Position numbers and translations under genes: made by a program. A stretch of 64,000 nucleotides of DNA, taken from the NCBI GenBank assembly GCA_023053545.1, contig JAKZAN010000079.1:62001-126000 (forward strand), given 5' to 3'. This stretch comes from Lepidurus packardi. Lineage: Eukaryota > Arthropoda > Branchiopoda > Notostraca > Triopsidae. A model generated the notes under the pieces. That model made no database searches. It worked only from the letters and a program-made list of their open reading frames with translations, and was not told where the DNA came from. Positions 24,290 through 38,245 of this stretch are shown piece after piece (positions within the stretch are counted from its first letter, which is position 1; every line of letters begins with the position of its first letter).

Positions 24290-26440
24290 ATTCTCTACGG
24301 ACTTAATTAATTCAATACGGACTGAAATAATTCCTTACGGACTTAATTAATTCCTTACGGAATGAATTAATTCCTTACGGACTTAATTAATTCATTACGC
24401 ACTTAATTAATCCATTACGGACTGAATTAATTCCTTACGGACTGAATTAATTCCTTACGGACTGAATTAATTCCTTACGGACTGAACTAATTCCTTACGT
24501 ACTGAACTAATTCCTTACGGACTGAATTAATTCCTTGCGGACTGAATTAATTCCTTACGGACTTAATTAATTCATTACGGACTGAATTAATTCCTTACGG
24601 ACTGAATTAATTCCATACGGACTGAATTAATTCTACACGGACTTAAATAATTCCTTATGGACTTAATTTGTTCCTTATGGACTTAATTAATTAATAACGG
24701 ACTTAATTAATACCTTACGGACTTAATTAATTCCTTACGGACTTAATTATTTCTTTAGGGACTTAATTAATTCCTTACGAATTAATTAATTCCTTACGGA
24801 CTGAATTAATTCCCTGCGGATTGAATTAATTCCTTGCGGACTGAATTAATTCCTTACGGACTTAATTAGGTCATTACGGACTGAATTAATTCCTTACGGA
24901 CTGAATTAATTCCATACGGACTGAATTAATTCTTCACGGACTTAAATAATTCCTAACGGAGTTAATTTGTTTCTTATGGACTTAATTAATTAATAACGGA
25001 CTTAATTAATACCTTACGGACTTAATTAATTCCTTACGGACTTAATTAATTCTTTACGGACTTAATTAATTCCTTACGAATTAATTAATTCCTTACGAAT
25101 TAATTAATTCCTTACGGAATGAATTAATTCCTTACGGACTGAATTAATTCCTTACGGCCTGAATTAATCCCTTACGGACTGAATTAATTCCTTGCGAACT
25201 GAATTAATTCTTTACGGACGGAATTAATCCCTTACGGACTGAATTAATTAGTTACGGACTGAACTAATTGTTTACGGATTGAACTACTTCCTTACGGAAT
25301 GAATTAATTCCTTACGGACTTAATTAATTCTTTACGGACTGAATTAATTCCTTACGGACTGAATTAATTCTCTACGGACTTAATTAATTCAATACGGACT
25401 GAAATAATTCCTTACGGACTTAATTAATTCCTTACGGAATGAATTAATTCCTTACGGACTTAATTAATTCATTACGCACTTAATTAATCCATTACGGACT
25501 GAATTAATTCCTTACGGACTGAATTAATTCCTTACGGACTGAATTAATTCCTTACGGACTGAACTAATTCCTTACGTACTGAACTAATTCCTTACGGACT
25601 GAATTAATTCCTTGCGGACTGAATTAATTCCTTACGGACTTAATTAATTCATTACGGACTGAATTAATTCCTTACGGACTGAATTAATTCCATACGGACT
25701 GAATTAATTCTACACGGACTTAAATAATTCCTTATGGACTTAATTTGTTCCTTATGGACTTAATTAATTAATAACGGACTTAATTAATACCTTACGGACT
25801 TAATTAATTCCTTACGGACTTAATTAATTCTTTACGGACTTAATTAATTCCTTACGAATTAATTAATTCCTTACGGACTGAATTAATTCCCTGCGGATTG
25901 AATTAATTCCTTGCGGACTGAATTAATTCCTTACGGACTTAATTAGGTCATTACGGACTGAATTAATTCCTTACGGACTGAATTAATTCCATACGGACTG
26001 AATTAATTCTTCACGGACTTAAATAATTCCTAACGGAGTTAATTTGTTTCTTATGGACTTAATTAATTAATAACGGACTTAATTAATACCTTACGGACTT
26101 AATTAATTCCTTACGGACTTAATTAATTCTTTACGGACTTAATTAATTCCTTACGAATTAATTAATTCCTTACGAATTAATTAATTCCTTACGGAATGAA
26201 TTAATTCCTTACGGACTGAATTAATTCCTTACGGCCTGAATTAATCCCTTACGGACTGAATTAATTCCTTGCGAACTGAATTAATTCTTTACGGACGGAA
26301 TTAATCCCTTACGGACTGAATTAATTAGTTACGGACTGAACTAATTGTTTACGGATTGAACTACTTCCTTACGGAATGAATTAATTCCTTACGGACTTAA
26401 TTAATTCTTTACGGACTGAATTAATTCCTTACGGACTGAA
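24290..26440. repeat. Tandem higher-order repeat, period 1,077 bp, two copies
   Basis: The CCCTGCGG unit (24812 and 25889), the AGGTCA unit (24868 and 25945) and GAACTACTTCC (25281 and 26358) all give a 1,077 bp offset. Copies are about 24290-25366 and 25367-26440. The period is not a multiple of 20 because it includes 19 bp units. One difference is visible: TTATTTCTTTAGGG near 24750 against TTAATTCTTTACGG in the second copy. Confidence 0.82.
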
Positions 26441-27000
26441 TTAATTCCTTACGGACTTAAATAATTCCTTACGGACTTAATTTGTTCCTTATGGACTTAA
26501 TTAATTAATAACGGACTTAATTAATACCTTACGGACTTAATTAATTCCTTACGGACTTAATTAATTCTTTACGGAATTAATTAATTCTTTACGAATTAAT
26601 TAATTCCTTACGGAATGAATTAATTCCTTACGGACTGAATTAATTTCTTGCGGACTGAATTAATTCCTTACGGACTGAATTAATTCCTTACGGCCGGAAT
26701 TAATCCCTTACGGACTGAATTAATTCCTTGCGAACTGAATTAATTCTTTACGGAATTAATTAATTCAATACGGACTGAAATAATTCCTTACGGACTGAAT
26801 TAATTCCTTACGGACTGAATTAATTCTGTAGGATCGATTGAATTCCTTACTTACTGAATGAATTCCTTACGGACTGGATTAATTCCTTACGGACTGAATT
26901 AATTCCTTACGGACTGAATTAATTCCTTACGGACTGAATTAATTCCTTACGGACTGAATAAATTCCTTACGGACTGAATTAATTCCTTACGGACTGAAAA

Positions 27001-27640
27001 AATTCTTTACGAACTTAATTAATTCTTTACGGACTGAATTAATTCCTTACGGACTGAATTAATTCCTTACGGACTGAATTAATTCTCTACGGACTTAATT
27101 AATTCAATACGGACTGAAATAATTCCTTACGGACTGAATTAATTCTCTACGGACTTAATTAATTCAATACGGACTGAAATAATTCCTTACGGACTGAATT
27201 AATTCCTTACGGACTGAATTAATTCTTTACGAACTTAATTAATTCTTTACGGACTGAATTAATTCCTTACGGACTGAATTAATTCCTTACGGACTGAATT
27301 AATTCTCTACGGACTTAATTAATTCAATACGGACTGAAATAATTCCTTACGGACTGAATTAATTCTCTACGGACTTAATTAATTCAATACGGACTGAAAT
27401 AATTCCTTACGGACTGAATTAATTCCTTACGGACTGAATTAATTCTTTACGAACTTAATTAATTCTTTACGGACTGAATTAATTCCTTACGGACTGAATT
27501 AATTCCTTACGGACTGAATTAATTCTCTACGGACTTAATTAATTCAATACGGACTGAAATAATTCCTTACGGACTGAATTAATTCTCTACGGACTTAATT
27601 AATTCAATACGGACTGAAATAATTCCTTACGGACTTAATT
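27001..27640. repeat. 220-bp (11-mer) higher-order repeat, three tandem copies
   Basis: Three consecutive identical copies of eleven 20 bp units start at 27001, 27221 and 27441. The unit opens with CTTTACGAACTT and contains two CTCTACGG/CAATACGG pairs. The third copy departs from the pattern at about 27638. A single copy of the same order of variants exists near 17330-17520 and its duplicate near 24154-24344, so this is a local amplification. It is the cleanest higher-order repeat in the window. Confidence 0.88.
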
Positions 27641-30600
27641 AATTCCTTACGGAATGAATTAATTCCTTACGGACTTAATTAATTCATTACGCACTTAATT
27701 AATAAATTACGGACTGAATTAATTCCTTACGGACTGAATTAATTCCTTACGGACTGAATTAATTCCTGACAGACTGAACTAATTCCTTACGTACTGAACT
27801 AATTCCTTACGGACTGAATTAATTCCATACGGACTGAATTAATTCCTTGCGGACTGAATTAATTACTTACGGACTTAATTAATTCATTACGGACTGAATT
27901 AATTCCTTACGGACTGAATTAATCCCTTACGGACTGAATTAATTCCTTGCGCACTGAATTAATTCTTTACGGACGGAATTAATCCCTTACGGACTGAATT
28001 AATTAGTTACGGACTGAACTAATTGTTTACGGATTGAATTAATTCCTTACGGACTTAATTAATTCCTTACGGAATGAATTAATTCCTTACGGACTTAATT
28101 AATTCTTTACGGACTGAATTAATTCCTTACGGACTGAATTAATTCCTTACGGACTGAATTAATTCTCTTCGGACTTAATTAATTGAATACGGACTGAAAT
28201 AATTCCTTACGGACTTAATTAATTCCTTACGAAATGAATTAATTCCTTACGGACTGAATTAATTCATAACGGACTGAATTAATTCCTTACGGACTGAACT
28301 AATTCCTTACGTACAGAACTAATTCCTTACGGACTGAATTAATTCCATACGGACTGAATTAATTCCTTGCGGACTGAATTAATTCCTTACGGACTGAATT
28401 AATTAAATACGGACTGAATTAATTCCTTACGGACTGAATTAATTCCATACGGACTGAATTAATTCTTCACGGATTTAAATAATTCATTACGGACTTAATT
28501 TGTTCCTTATGGACTTAATTAATTACTAACGGACTTAATGAATTCCATACGGACTGAATTAATTCCTTACGGACTGAATTAATTCCTTACGGACTGAATT
28601 AATTCTTTACGGAATTAATTAGTTCAATACGGACTGAAATAATTCCTTACGGACTGAATTAATGCCTTACGGACTGAATTAATTCTTTAGGATCGATTGA
28701 ATTTCTTACTTACTGAATTAATTCCTTACGGACTGGATTAATTCCTTACGGACTGAATTAATTCCTTACGGACTTAATTCTTTCCAGACTGAATTAATTC
28801 CTTACGGACTGAATTAATTCTTTACGGACTTAAATAATTCCTTACGGACTGAATTAATTCTTTACGGAATTAATTAGTTCAATACGGACTGAAATAATTC
28901 CTTACGGAATTAATTAATTCCTTATGACTCAATTAATTCCTAACGGACTTTATGAATTCCTTAGGGACTGAATTAATTCCATACGGACTGAATTAATTCC
29001 TTGCGGACTGAATTAATTCCTTACGGACTTAATTAATTCATAACGGACTGAATTAATTCCTTACGGACTGAATTAATTCCATACGGACTGAATTAATACT
29101 TCACGGACTTAAATAATTCCTTACGGACTTAATTTGTTCCTTATGGACTTAATTAATTAATAACGGAATTTATTAATACCTTACGGACTTAATTAATTAT
29201 TTACGGACTTAATTAATTCTTTACGGACTTAATTAATTCCTTACGAATTAATTAATTCCTTACGGAATGAATTAATTCCTTACGGACTGAATTAATTCCT
29301 TGCGGACTGAATTAATTCCTTACGGACTGAATTAATTTCTTGCGGACTGAATTAATTCCTTACGGACTGAATTAATTCCTTACGGCCTGAATTAATTCCT
29401 TACGGACTGAATTAATTCCTTGCGAACTGAATTAATTCTTTACGGACGGAATTAATCCCTTACGGACTGAATTAATTAGTTACGGACTGAACTAATTGTT
29501 TACGGATTGAATTAATTCCTTACGGACTGAATTAATTAATTGCGGACTGAATTAATTCCTTACGGACTTAATTAATTCATTACGGACTGAATTAATTCCT
29601 TACGGCCTGATTTAATTCTTTCCAGACTGAATTAATTCCTTACGGAATTAATTAATTTCTTATGGACTTAATTAATTCCTTACGGAATGAATTAATTCCT
29701 TACGGACTGAATTAATTCCTTACGGACTGAATTAATTCCTTACGGATTGAATTAATTATCTACGGACTTAATTAATTCAATACGGACTGAAATAATTCCT
29801 TACGGACTTAATTAATTCCTTACGGACTTAATTATTTCCTTATGGACTCAATTAATTCCTAACGGACTTTATGAATTCCTTACGGACTGAATTAATTCCA
29901 TACGGACTGAATTAATTCCTTGCGGACTGAATTAATTCCTTACGGACTTAATTAATTCATTACGGACTGAATTAATTCCTTACGGACTGAATTAATTCCA
30001 TACGGACTGAATTAATTCTTCACGGACTTAAATAATTCCTTACGGACTTAATTTGTTTCTTATGGACTTAATTAATTAATAACGGACTTAATTAATACCT
30101 TACGGACTTAACTAATTCTTTACGGACTTAATTAATTCCTTACGAATTAATTAATTCCTTAAAGAATGAATTAATTCCTTACGGACTGAATTAATTCCTT
30201 GCGGACTGAATTAATTCCTTACGGACTTAATTAATTCCTTACGGCCTGAATTAATCCCTTACGGACTGAATTAATTCCTTGCGAACTGAATAAATTCTTT
30301 ACGGACGGAATTAATCCCTTACGGACTGAATTAATTAGTTACGGACTGAACTAATTGTTTACGGATTGAATTAATTCCTTACGGACTGAATTAATTAATT
30401 GCGGACTGAATTAATTCCTTACGGACTTAATTAATTCATTACGGACTGAATTAATTCCTTACGGCCTGATTTAATTCTTTCCAGACTGAATTAATTCCTT
30501 ACGGACTGAATTAATTCTTTACGGAATTAATTAGTTCAATACGGACTGAAATAATTCCTTACGGAATTAATTAATTCCTTATGGACTCAATTAATTCCTA

Positions 30601-33600
30601 ACGGACTTTATGAATTCCTTACGGACTGAATTAATTCCTTACGGACTTAATTAATTCATTACGGACTGAATTAATTCCTTACGGACTGAATTAATTCCAT
30701 ACGGACTAAATTAATTCTTCACGGACTTAAATAATTCCTTACGGACTTAATTTGTTTCTTATGGACTTAATTAATTAATAACGGACTTAATTAATACCTT
30801 ACGGACTTAATTAATTCCTTACGGACTTAATTAATTCTTTACGGACTTAATTAATTCCTTACGAATTAATTAATTCCTTACGGAATGAATTAATTCCTTA
30901 CGGACGGAATTAATTCCTTGCGGACTGAATTAATTCTTTACGGACTTAAATAATTCCTTACGGACTTAATTAATTTCTTATGGACTTAATTAATTCCTTA
31001 TGGACTTAATTAATTCCTAACGGACTTAATGAATTCCTTACGGACTGAATTAATTCCTTACGGACTGAATTAATTCCTTACGGACTGAATTAATTCTTTA
31101 CGGAATTAATTAGTTCAATACGGACTGAAATAATTCCTAACGGAATTAATTAATTCCTTATGGACTCAATTAATTCCTAACGGAGTTTATGAATTCCTTA
31201 CGGACTGAATTAATTCCATACGGACTGAATTAATTCCTTGCGGACTGAATTAATTCCTTACGGACTTAATTTATTCATTACGGACTGAATTAATTCCTTA
31301 CGGACTGAATTAATTCCATACGGACTGAATTAATTCTTCACGGACTTAAATAATTCCTTACGGACTTAATTTGTTCCTTATGGATTTAATTAATAAATAA
31401 CGGAATTTATTAATACCTTACGGATTTAATTAATTCTTTACGGACTTAATTAATTCTTTACGGACTTAATTAATTCCTTACGAATTAATTAATTCCTTAC
31501 GGAATGAATTATTTCCTTACGGACTGAATTAATTCCTTGCGGACTGAATTAATTCCTTACGGACTGAATTAATTCCTTACGGCCTGAATTAATTCCTTAC
31601 CGACTGAATTAATTCCTTGCGAACTGAATTAATTCTTTACGGACGGAATTAATCCCTTACGGACTGAATTACTTAGTTACGGACTGAACTAATTGTTTAC
31701 GGATTGAATTAATTCCTTACGGACTGAATTAATTAATTGCGGACTGAATTAATTCCTTACGGACTTAATTAATTCATTACGGACTGAATTAATTCCTTAC
31801 GGCCTGATTTAATTCTTTCCAGACTGAATTAATTCCTTACGGACTTAATTAATTTCTTATGGACTTAATTAATTCCTTACGGAATGAATTAATTCCTTAC
31901 GGACTGAATTAATTCCTTACGGACTGAATTAATTCCTTACGGACTGAATTAATTCTCTACGGACTTAATTAATTCAATACGGACTGAAATAATTCCTTAC
32001 GGACTGAAATAATTCCTTACGGACTTAATTAATTCCTTACGGACTTAATTATTTCCTTATGGACTCAATTAATTCCTAACGGACTTTATGAATTCCTTAC
32101 GGACTGAATTAATTCCATACGGACTGAATTAATTCCTTGCGGACTGAATTAATTCCTTACGGACTTAATTAATTCATTACGGACTGAATTAATTCCTTAC
32201 GGACTGAATTAATTCCATACGGACTGAATTAATTCTTCACGGACTTAAATAATTCCTTACGGACTTAATTTGTTTCTTATGGACTTAATTAATTAATAAC
32301 GGACTTAATTAATACCTTACGGACTTAATTAATTCCTTACGGACTTAATTAATTCTTTACGGACTTAATTAATTCCTTACGAATTAATTTATTCCTTAAG
32401 GAATGAATTAATTCCTTACGGACTGAATTAATTCCTTGCGGACTGAATTAATTCCTTACGGACTTAATTAATTCCTTACGGCCTGAATTAATCCCTTACG
32501 GACTGAATTAATTCCTTACGGACTGAATTAATTCCTTACGGACTGAATTAATTCCTTACGGACTGAATTAATTCCTTACGGACTGAATTAATTCCTTACG
32601 GACTGAATTAATTCCTTGCGGACTGAATTAATTCCTTACGGACTTAATTAATTCATTACGGACTGAATTAATTCCTTACGGCCTGATTTAATTCTTTCCA
32701 GACTGAATTAATTCCTTACGGACTGAATTAATTCTTCACGGACTTAAATAATTCCTTACGGACTTAATTAATTTCTTATGCGCTTAATTAATTCCTTATG
32801 GACTTAATTAATTCCTAACGGACTTAATGAATTCCTTACGACTGAATTAATTCCTTACGGACTGAATTAATTCCTTACGGACTGAATTAATTCTTTACGG
32901 AATTAATTAGTTCAATACGGACTGAAATAATTCCTAACGGAATTAAATAATTCCTTATGGACTCAATTAATTCCTAACGGAGTTTATGAATTCCTTACGG
33001 ACTGAATTAATTCCATACGGACTGAATTAATTCCTTGCGGACTGAATTAATTCCTTACGGACTTAATTTATTCATTACGGACTGAATTAATTCCTTACGG
33101 ACTGAATTAATTCCATACGGACTGAATTAATTCTTCACGGACTTAAATAATTCCTTACGGACTAAATTTGTTCCTTATGGATTTAATTAATTAATAACGG
33201 AATTTATTAATACCTTACGGATTTAATTAATTCTTTACGGACTTAATTAATTCTTTACGGACTTAATTAATTCCTTACGAATTAATTAATTCCTTACGGA
33301 ATGAATTATTTCCTTACGGACTGAATTAATTCCTTGCGGACTGAATTAATTCCTTACGGACTGAATTAATTCCTTACGGCCTGAATTAATTCCTTACCGA
33401 CTGAATTAATTCCTTGCGAACTGAATTAATTCTTTACGGACGGAATTAATCCCTTACGGACTGAATTAATTAGTTACGGACTGAACTAATTGTTTACGGA
33501 TTGAATTAATTCCTTACGGACTGAATTAATTAATTGCGGACTGAATTAATTCCTTACGGACTTAATTAATTCATTACGGACTGAATTAATTCCTTACGGA

Positions 33601-36600
33601 CTGAATTAATTATCTACGGACTTAATTAATTCAATACGGACTGAAATAATTCCTTACGGACTGAAATAATTCCTTACGGACTTAATTAATTCCTTACGGA
33701 CTTAATTATTTCCTTATGGACTCAATTAATTCCTAACGGACTTTATGAATTCCTTACGGACTGAATTAATTCCATACGGACTGAATTAATTCCTTGCGGA
33801 CTGAATTAATTCCTTACGGACTTAATTAATTCATTACGGACTGAATTAATTCCTTACGGACTGAATTAATTCCATACGGACTGAATTAATTCTTCACGGA
33901 CTTAAATAATTCCTTACGGACTTAATTTGTTTCTTATGGACTTAAATAATTAATAACGGACTTAATTAATACCTTACGGACTTAATTAATTCCTTACGGA
34001 CTGAATTAATTCCTTGCGGACTGAATTAATTCCTTACGGACTTAATTAATTCCTTACGGCCTGAATTAATCCCTTACGGACTGAATTAATTCCTTGCGAA
34101 CTGAATAAATTCTTTACGGACGGAATTAATCCCTTACGGACTGAATTAATTAGTTACGGACTGAACTAATTGTTTACGGATTGAATTAATTCCTTACGGA
34201 CTTAATTAATTCCTTGCGAATTAATTAATTCCTTACGGACTGAATTAATTCCTTACGGACTGAATTAATTCCTTACGGACTGAATTAATTCTTTACGGAA
34301 TTAATTAGTTCAATACGGACTGAAATAATTCCTTACGGAATTAATTAATTCCTTATGGACTCAATTAATTCCTAACGGACTTTATGAATTCCTTACGGAC
34401 TGAATTAATTCCTTACGGACTTAATTAATTCATTACGGACTGAATTAATTCCTTACGGACTGAATTAATTCCATACGGACTAAATTAATTCTTCACGGAC
34501 TTAAATAATTCCTTACGGACTTAATTTGTTTCTTATGGACTTAATTAATTAATAACGGACTTAACTAATACCTTACGGACTTAATTAATTCCTTACGGAC
34601 TTAATTAATTCTTTACGGACTTAATTAATTCCTTACGAATTAATTAATTCCTTACGGAATGAATTAATTCCTTACGGACGGAATTAATTCCTTACGGACT
34701 GAATTAATTCCATACGGACTGAATTAATTCCTTGCGGACTGAATTAATTCCTTACGGACTTAATTTATTCATTACGGACTGAATTAATTCCTTACGGACT
34801 GAATTAATTCCATACGGACTGAATTAATTCTTCACGGACTTAAATAATTCCTTACGGACTTAATTTGTTCCTTATGGATTTAATTAATTAATAACGGAAT
34901 TTATTAATACCTTACGGATTTAATTAATTCTTTACGGACTTAATTAATTCTTTACGGACTTAATTAATTCCTTACGAATTAATTAATTCCTTACGGAATG
35001 AATTATTTCCTTACGGACTGAATTAATTCCTTGCGGACTGAATTAATTCCTTACGGACTGAATTAATTCCTTACGGCCTGAATTAATTCCTTACCGACTG
35101 AATTAATTCCTTGCGAACTGAATTAATTCTTTACGGACGGAATTAATCCCTTACGGACTGAATTAATTAGTTACGGACTGAACTAATTGTTTACGGATTG
35201 AATTAATTCCTTACGGACTGAATTAATTAATTGCGGACTGAATTAATTCCTTACGGACTTAATTAATTCCTTACGGACTTAATTATTTCCTTATGGACTC
35301 AATTAATTCCTAACGGACTTTATGAATTCCTTACGGACTGAATTAATTCCTTGCGGACTGAATTAATTCCTTACGGACTTAATTAATTCATTACGGACTG
35401 AATTAATTCCTTACGGACTGAATTAATTCCATACGGACTGAATTAATTCTTCACGGACTTAAATAATTCCTTACGGACTTAATTTGTTTCTTATGGACTT
35501 AATTAATTAATAACGGACTTCATTAATACCTTACGGACTTAATTAATTCCTTACGGACTTAATTAATTCTTTACGGACTTAATTAATTCCTTACGAATTA
35601 ATTTATTCCTTAAGGAATGAATTAATTCCTTACGGACTGAATTAATTCCTTGCGGACTGAATTAATTCCTTACGGACTGAATAAATTCTTTACGGACGGA
35701 ATTAATCCCTTACTGACTGAATTAATTAGTTACGGACTGAACTAATTGTTTACGGATTGAATAAATTCCTTACGGACTGAATTAATTAATTGCGGACTGA
35801 ATTAATTCCTTACGGACTTAATTAATTCATTACGGACTGAATTAATTCCTTACGGCCTGATTTAATTCTTTCCAGACTGAATTAATTCCTTACGGACTGA
35901 ATTAATTCTTCACGGACTTAAATAATTCCTTACGGACTTAATTAATTTCTTATGGACTTAATTAATTCCTTATGGACTTAATTAATTCCTAACGGACTTA
36001 ATGAATTCCTTACGACTGAATTAATTCCTTACGGACTGAATTAATTCCTTACGGACTGAATTAATTCTTTACGGAATTAATTAGTTCAGTACGGACTGAA
36101 ATAATTCCTAACGGAATTAATTAATTCCTTATGGACTCAATTAATTCCTAACGGAGTTTATGAATTCCTTACGGACTGAATTTATTCCATACGGACTGAA
36201 TTAATTCCTTGCGGACTGAATTAATTCCTTACGGACTTAATTTATTCATTACGGACTGAATTAATTCCTTACGGACTGAATTAATTCCATACGGACTGAA
36301 TTAATTCTTCACGGACTTAAATAATTCCTTACGGACTTAATTTGTTCCTTATGGATTTAATTAATTAATAACGGAATTTATTAATACCTTACGGATTTAA
36401 TTAATTCTTTACGGACTTAATTAATTCTTTACGGACTTAATTAATTCCTTACGAATTAATTAATTCCTTACGGAACGAATTATTTCCTTACGGACTGAAT
36501 TAATTCCTTGCGGACTGAATTAATTCCTTACGGACTGAATTAAATCCTTACGGCCTGAATTAATTCCTTACCGACTGAATTAATTCCTTGCGAACTGAAT

Positions 36601-38245
36601 TAATTCTTTACGGACGGAATTAATCCCTTACGGACTGAATTAATTAGTTACGGACTGAACTAATTGTTTACGGATTGAATTAATTCCTTACGGACTGAAT
36701 TAATTAATTGCGGACTGAATTAATTCCTTACGGCCTGATTTAATTCTTTCCAGACTGAATTAATTCCTTACGGACTTAATTAATTTCTTATGGACTTAAT
36801 TAATTCCTTACGGAATGAATTAATTCCTTACGGACTGAATTAATTCCTTACGGACTGAATTAATTCCTTACGGACTGAATTAATTCCTTACGGACTGAAT
36901 TAATTATCTACGGACTTAATTAATTCAATACGGACTGAAATAATTCCTTACGGACTGAAATAATTCCTTACGGACTTAATTAATTCCTTACGGACTGAAT
37001 TAATTCCATACGGACTGAATTAATTCCTTACGGACTTAATTAATTTATTACGGACTGAATTAATTCCTTACGGACTGAATTAATTCCATACGGACTGAAT
37101 TAATTCTTCACGGACTTAAATAATTCCTTACGGACTTAATTTGTTTCTTATGGACTTAAATAATTAATAACGGACTTAATTAATACCTTACGGACTTAAT
37201 TAATTCCTTACGGACTGAATTAATTCCTTGCGGACTGAATTAATTCCTTACGGACTTAATTAATTCCTTACGGCCTGAATTAATCCCTTACGGACTGAAT
37301 TAATTCCTTGCGAACTGAATAAATTCTTTGCGGACGGAATTAATCCCTTACGGACTGAATTAATTAGTTACGGACTGAACTAATTGTTTACGGATTGAAT
37401 TAATTCCTTACGGACTTAATTAACTCCTTGCGAATTAATTAATTCTTTACGGACTGAATTAATTCCTTACGGACTGAATTAATTCCTTACGGACTGAATT
37501 AATTCTTTACGGAATTAATTAGTTCAATACGGACTGAAATAATTCCTTACGGAATTAATTAATTCCTTATGGACTCAATTAATTCCTAACGGACTTTATG
37601 AATTCCTTACGGACTGAATTAATTCCTTACGGACTTAATTAATTCATTACGGACTGAATTAATTCCTTACGGACTGAATTAATTCCATACGGACTAAATT
37701 AATTCTTCACGGACTTAAATAATTCCTTACGGACTTAATTTGTTTCTTATGGACTTAAATAATTAATAACGGACTTAATTAATACCTTACGGACTTAATT
37801 AATTCCTTACGGACTGAATTAATTCCTTGCGGACTGAATTAATTCCTTACGGACTTAATTAATTCCTTACGGCCTGAATTAATCCCTTACGGACTGAATT
37901 AATTCCTTGCGAACTGAATAAATTCTTTACGGACGGAATTAATCCCTTACGGACTGAATTAATTAGTTACGGACTGAACTAATTGTTTACGGATTGAATT
38001 AATTCCTTACGGACTGAATTAATTAATTGCGGACTGAATTAATTCCGTACGGACTGAATTAATTCTTCACGGACTTAAATAATACCTTACGGACTTAATT
38101 AATTCTTTACGGACTTAATTAATTCTTTACGGACTTAATTAATTCCTTACGAATTAATTAATTCCTTACGGAATGAATTAATTCCTTACGGACTGAATTA
38201 ATTCCTTGCGGCCTGAATTAATTCCTTACGGACTGAATTAATTCC

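Larger units (their letters stand above)
19082..25809. repeat. 6.8 kb segmental duplication, copy B
   Basis: Second copy of 12258-18985 at a constant offset of 6,824 bp, in direct orientation. It brings L satellite (19082-20566), the LINE and R satellite back in the same order. This explains the isolated island of L-type satellite inside the R region. Copy B continues into a second full 1,077 bp higher-order unit where copy A breaks off. Confidence 0.93.
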
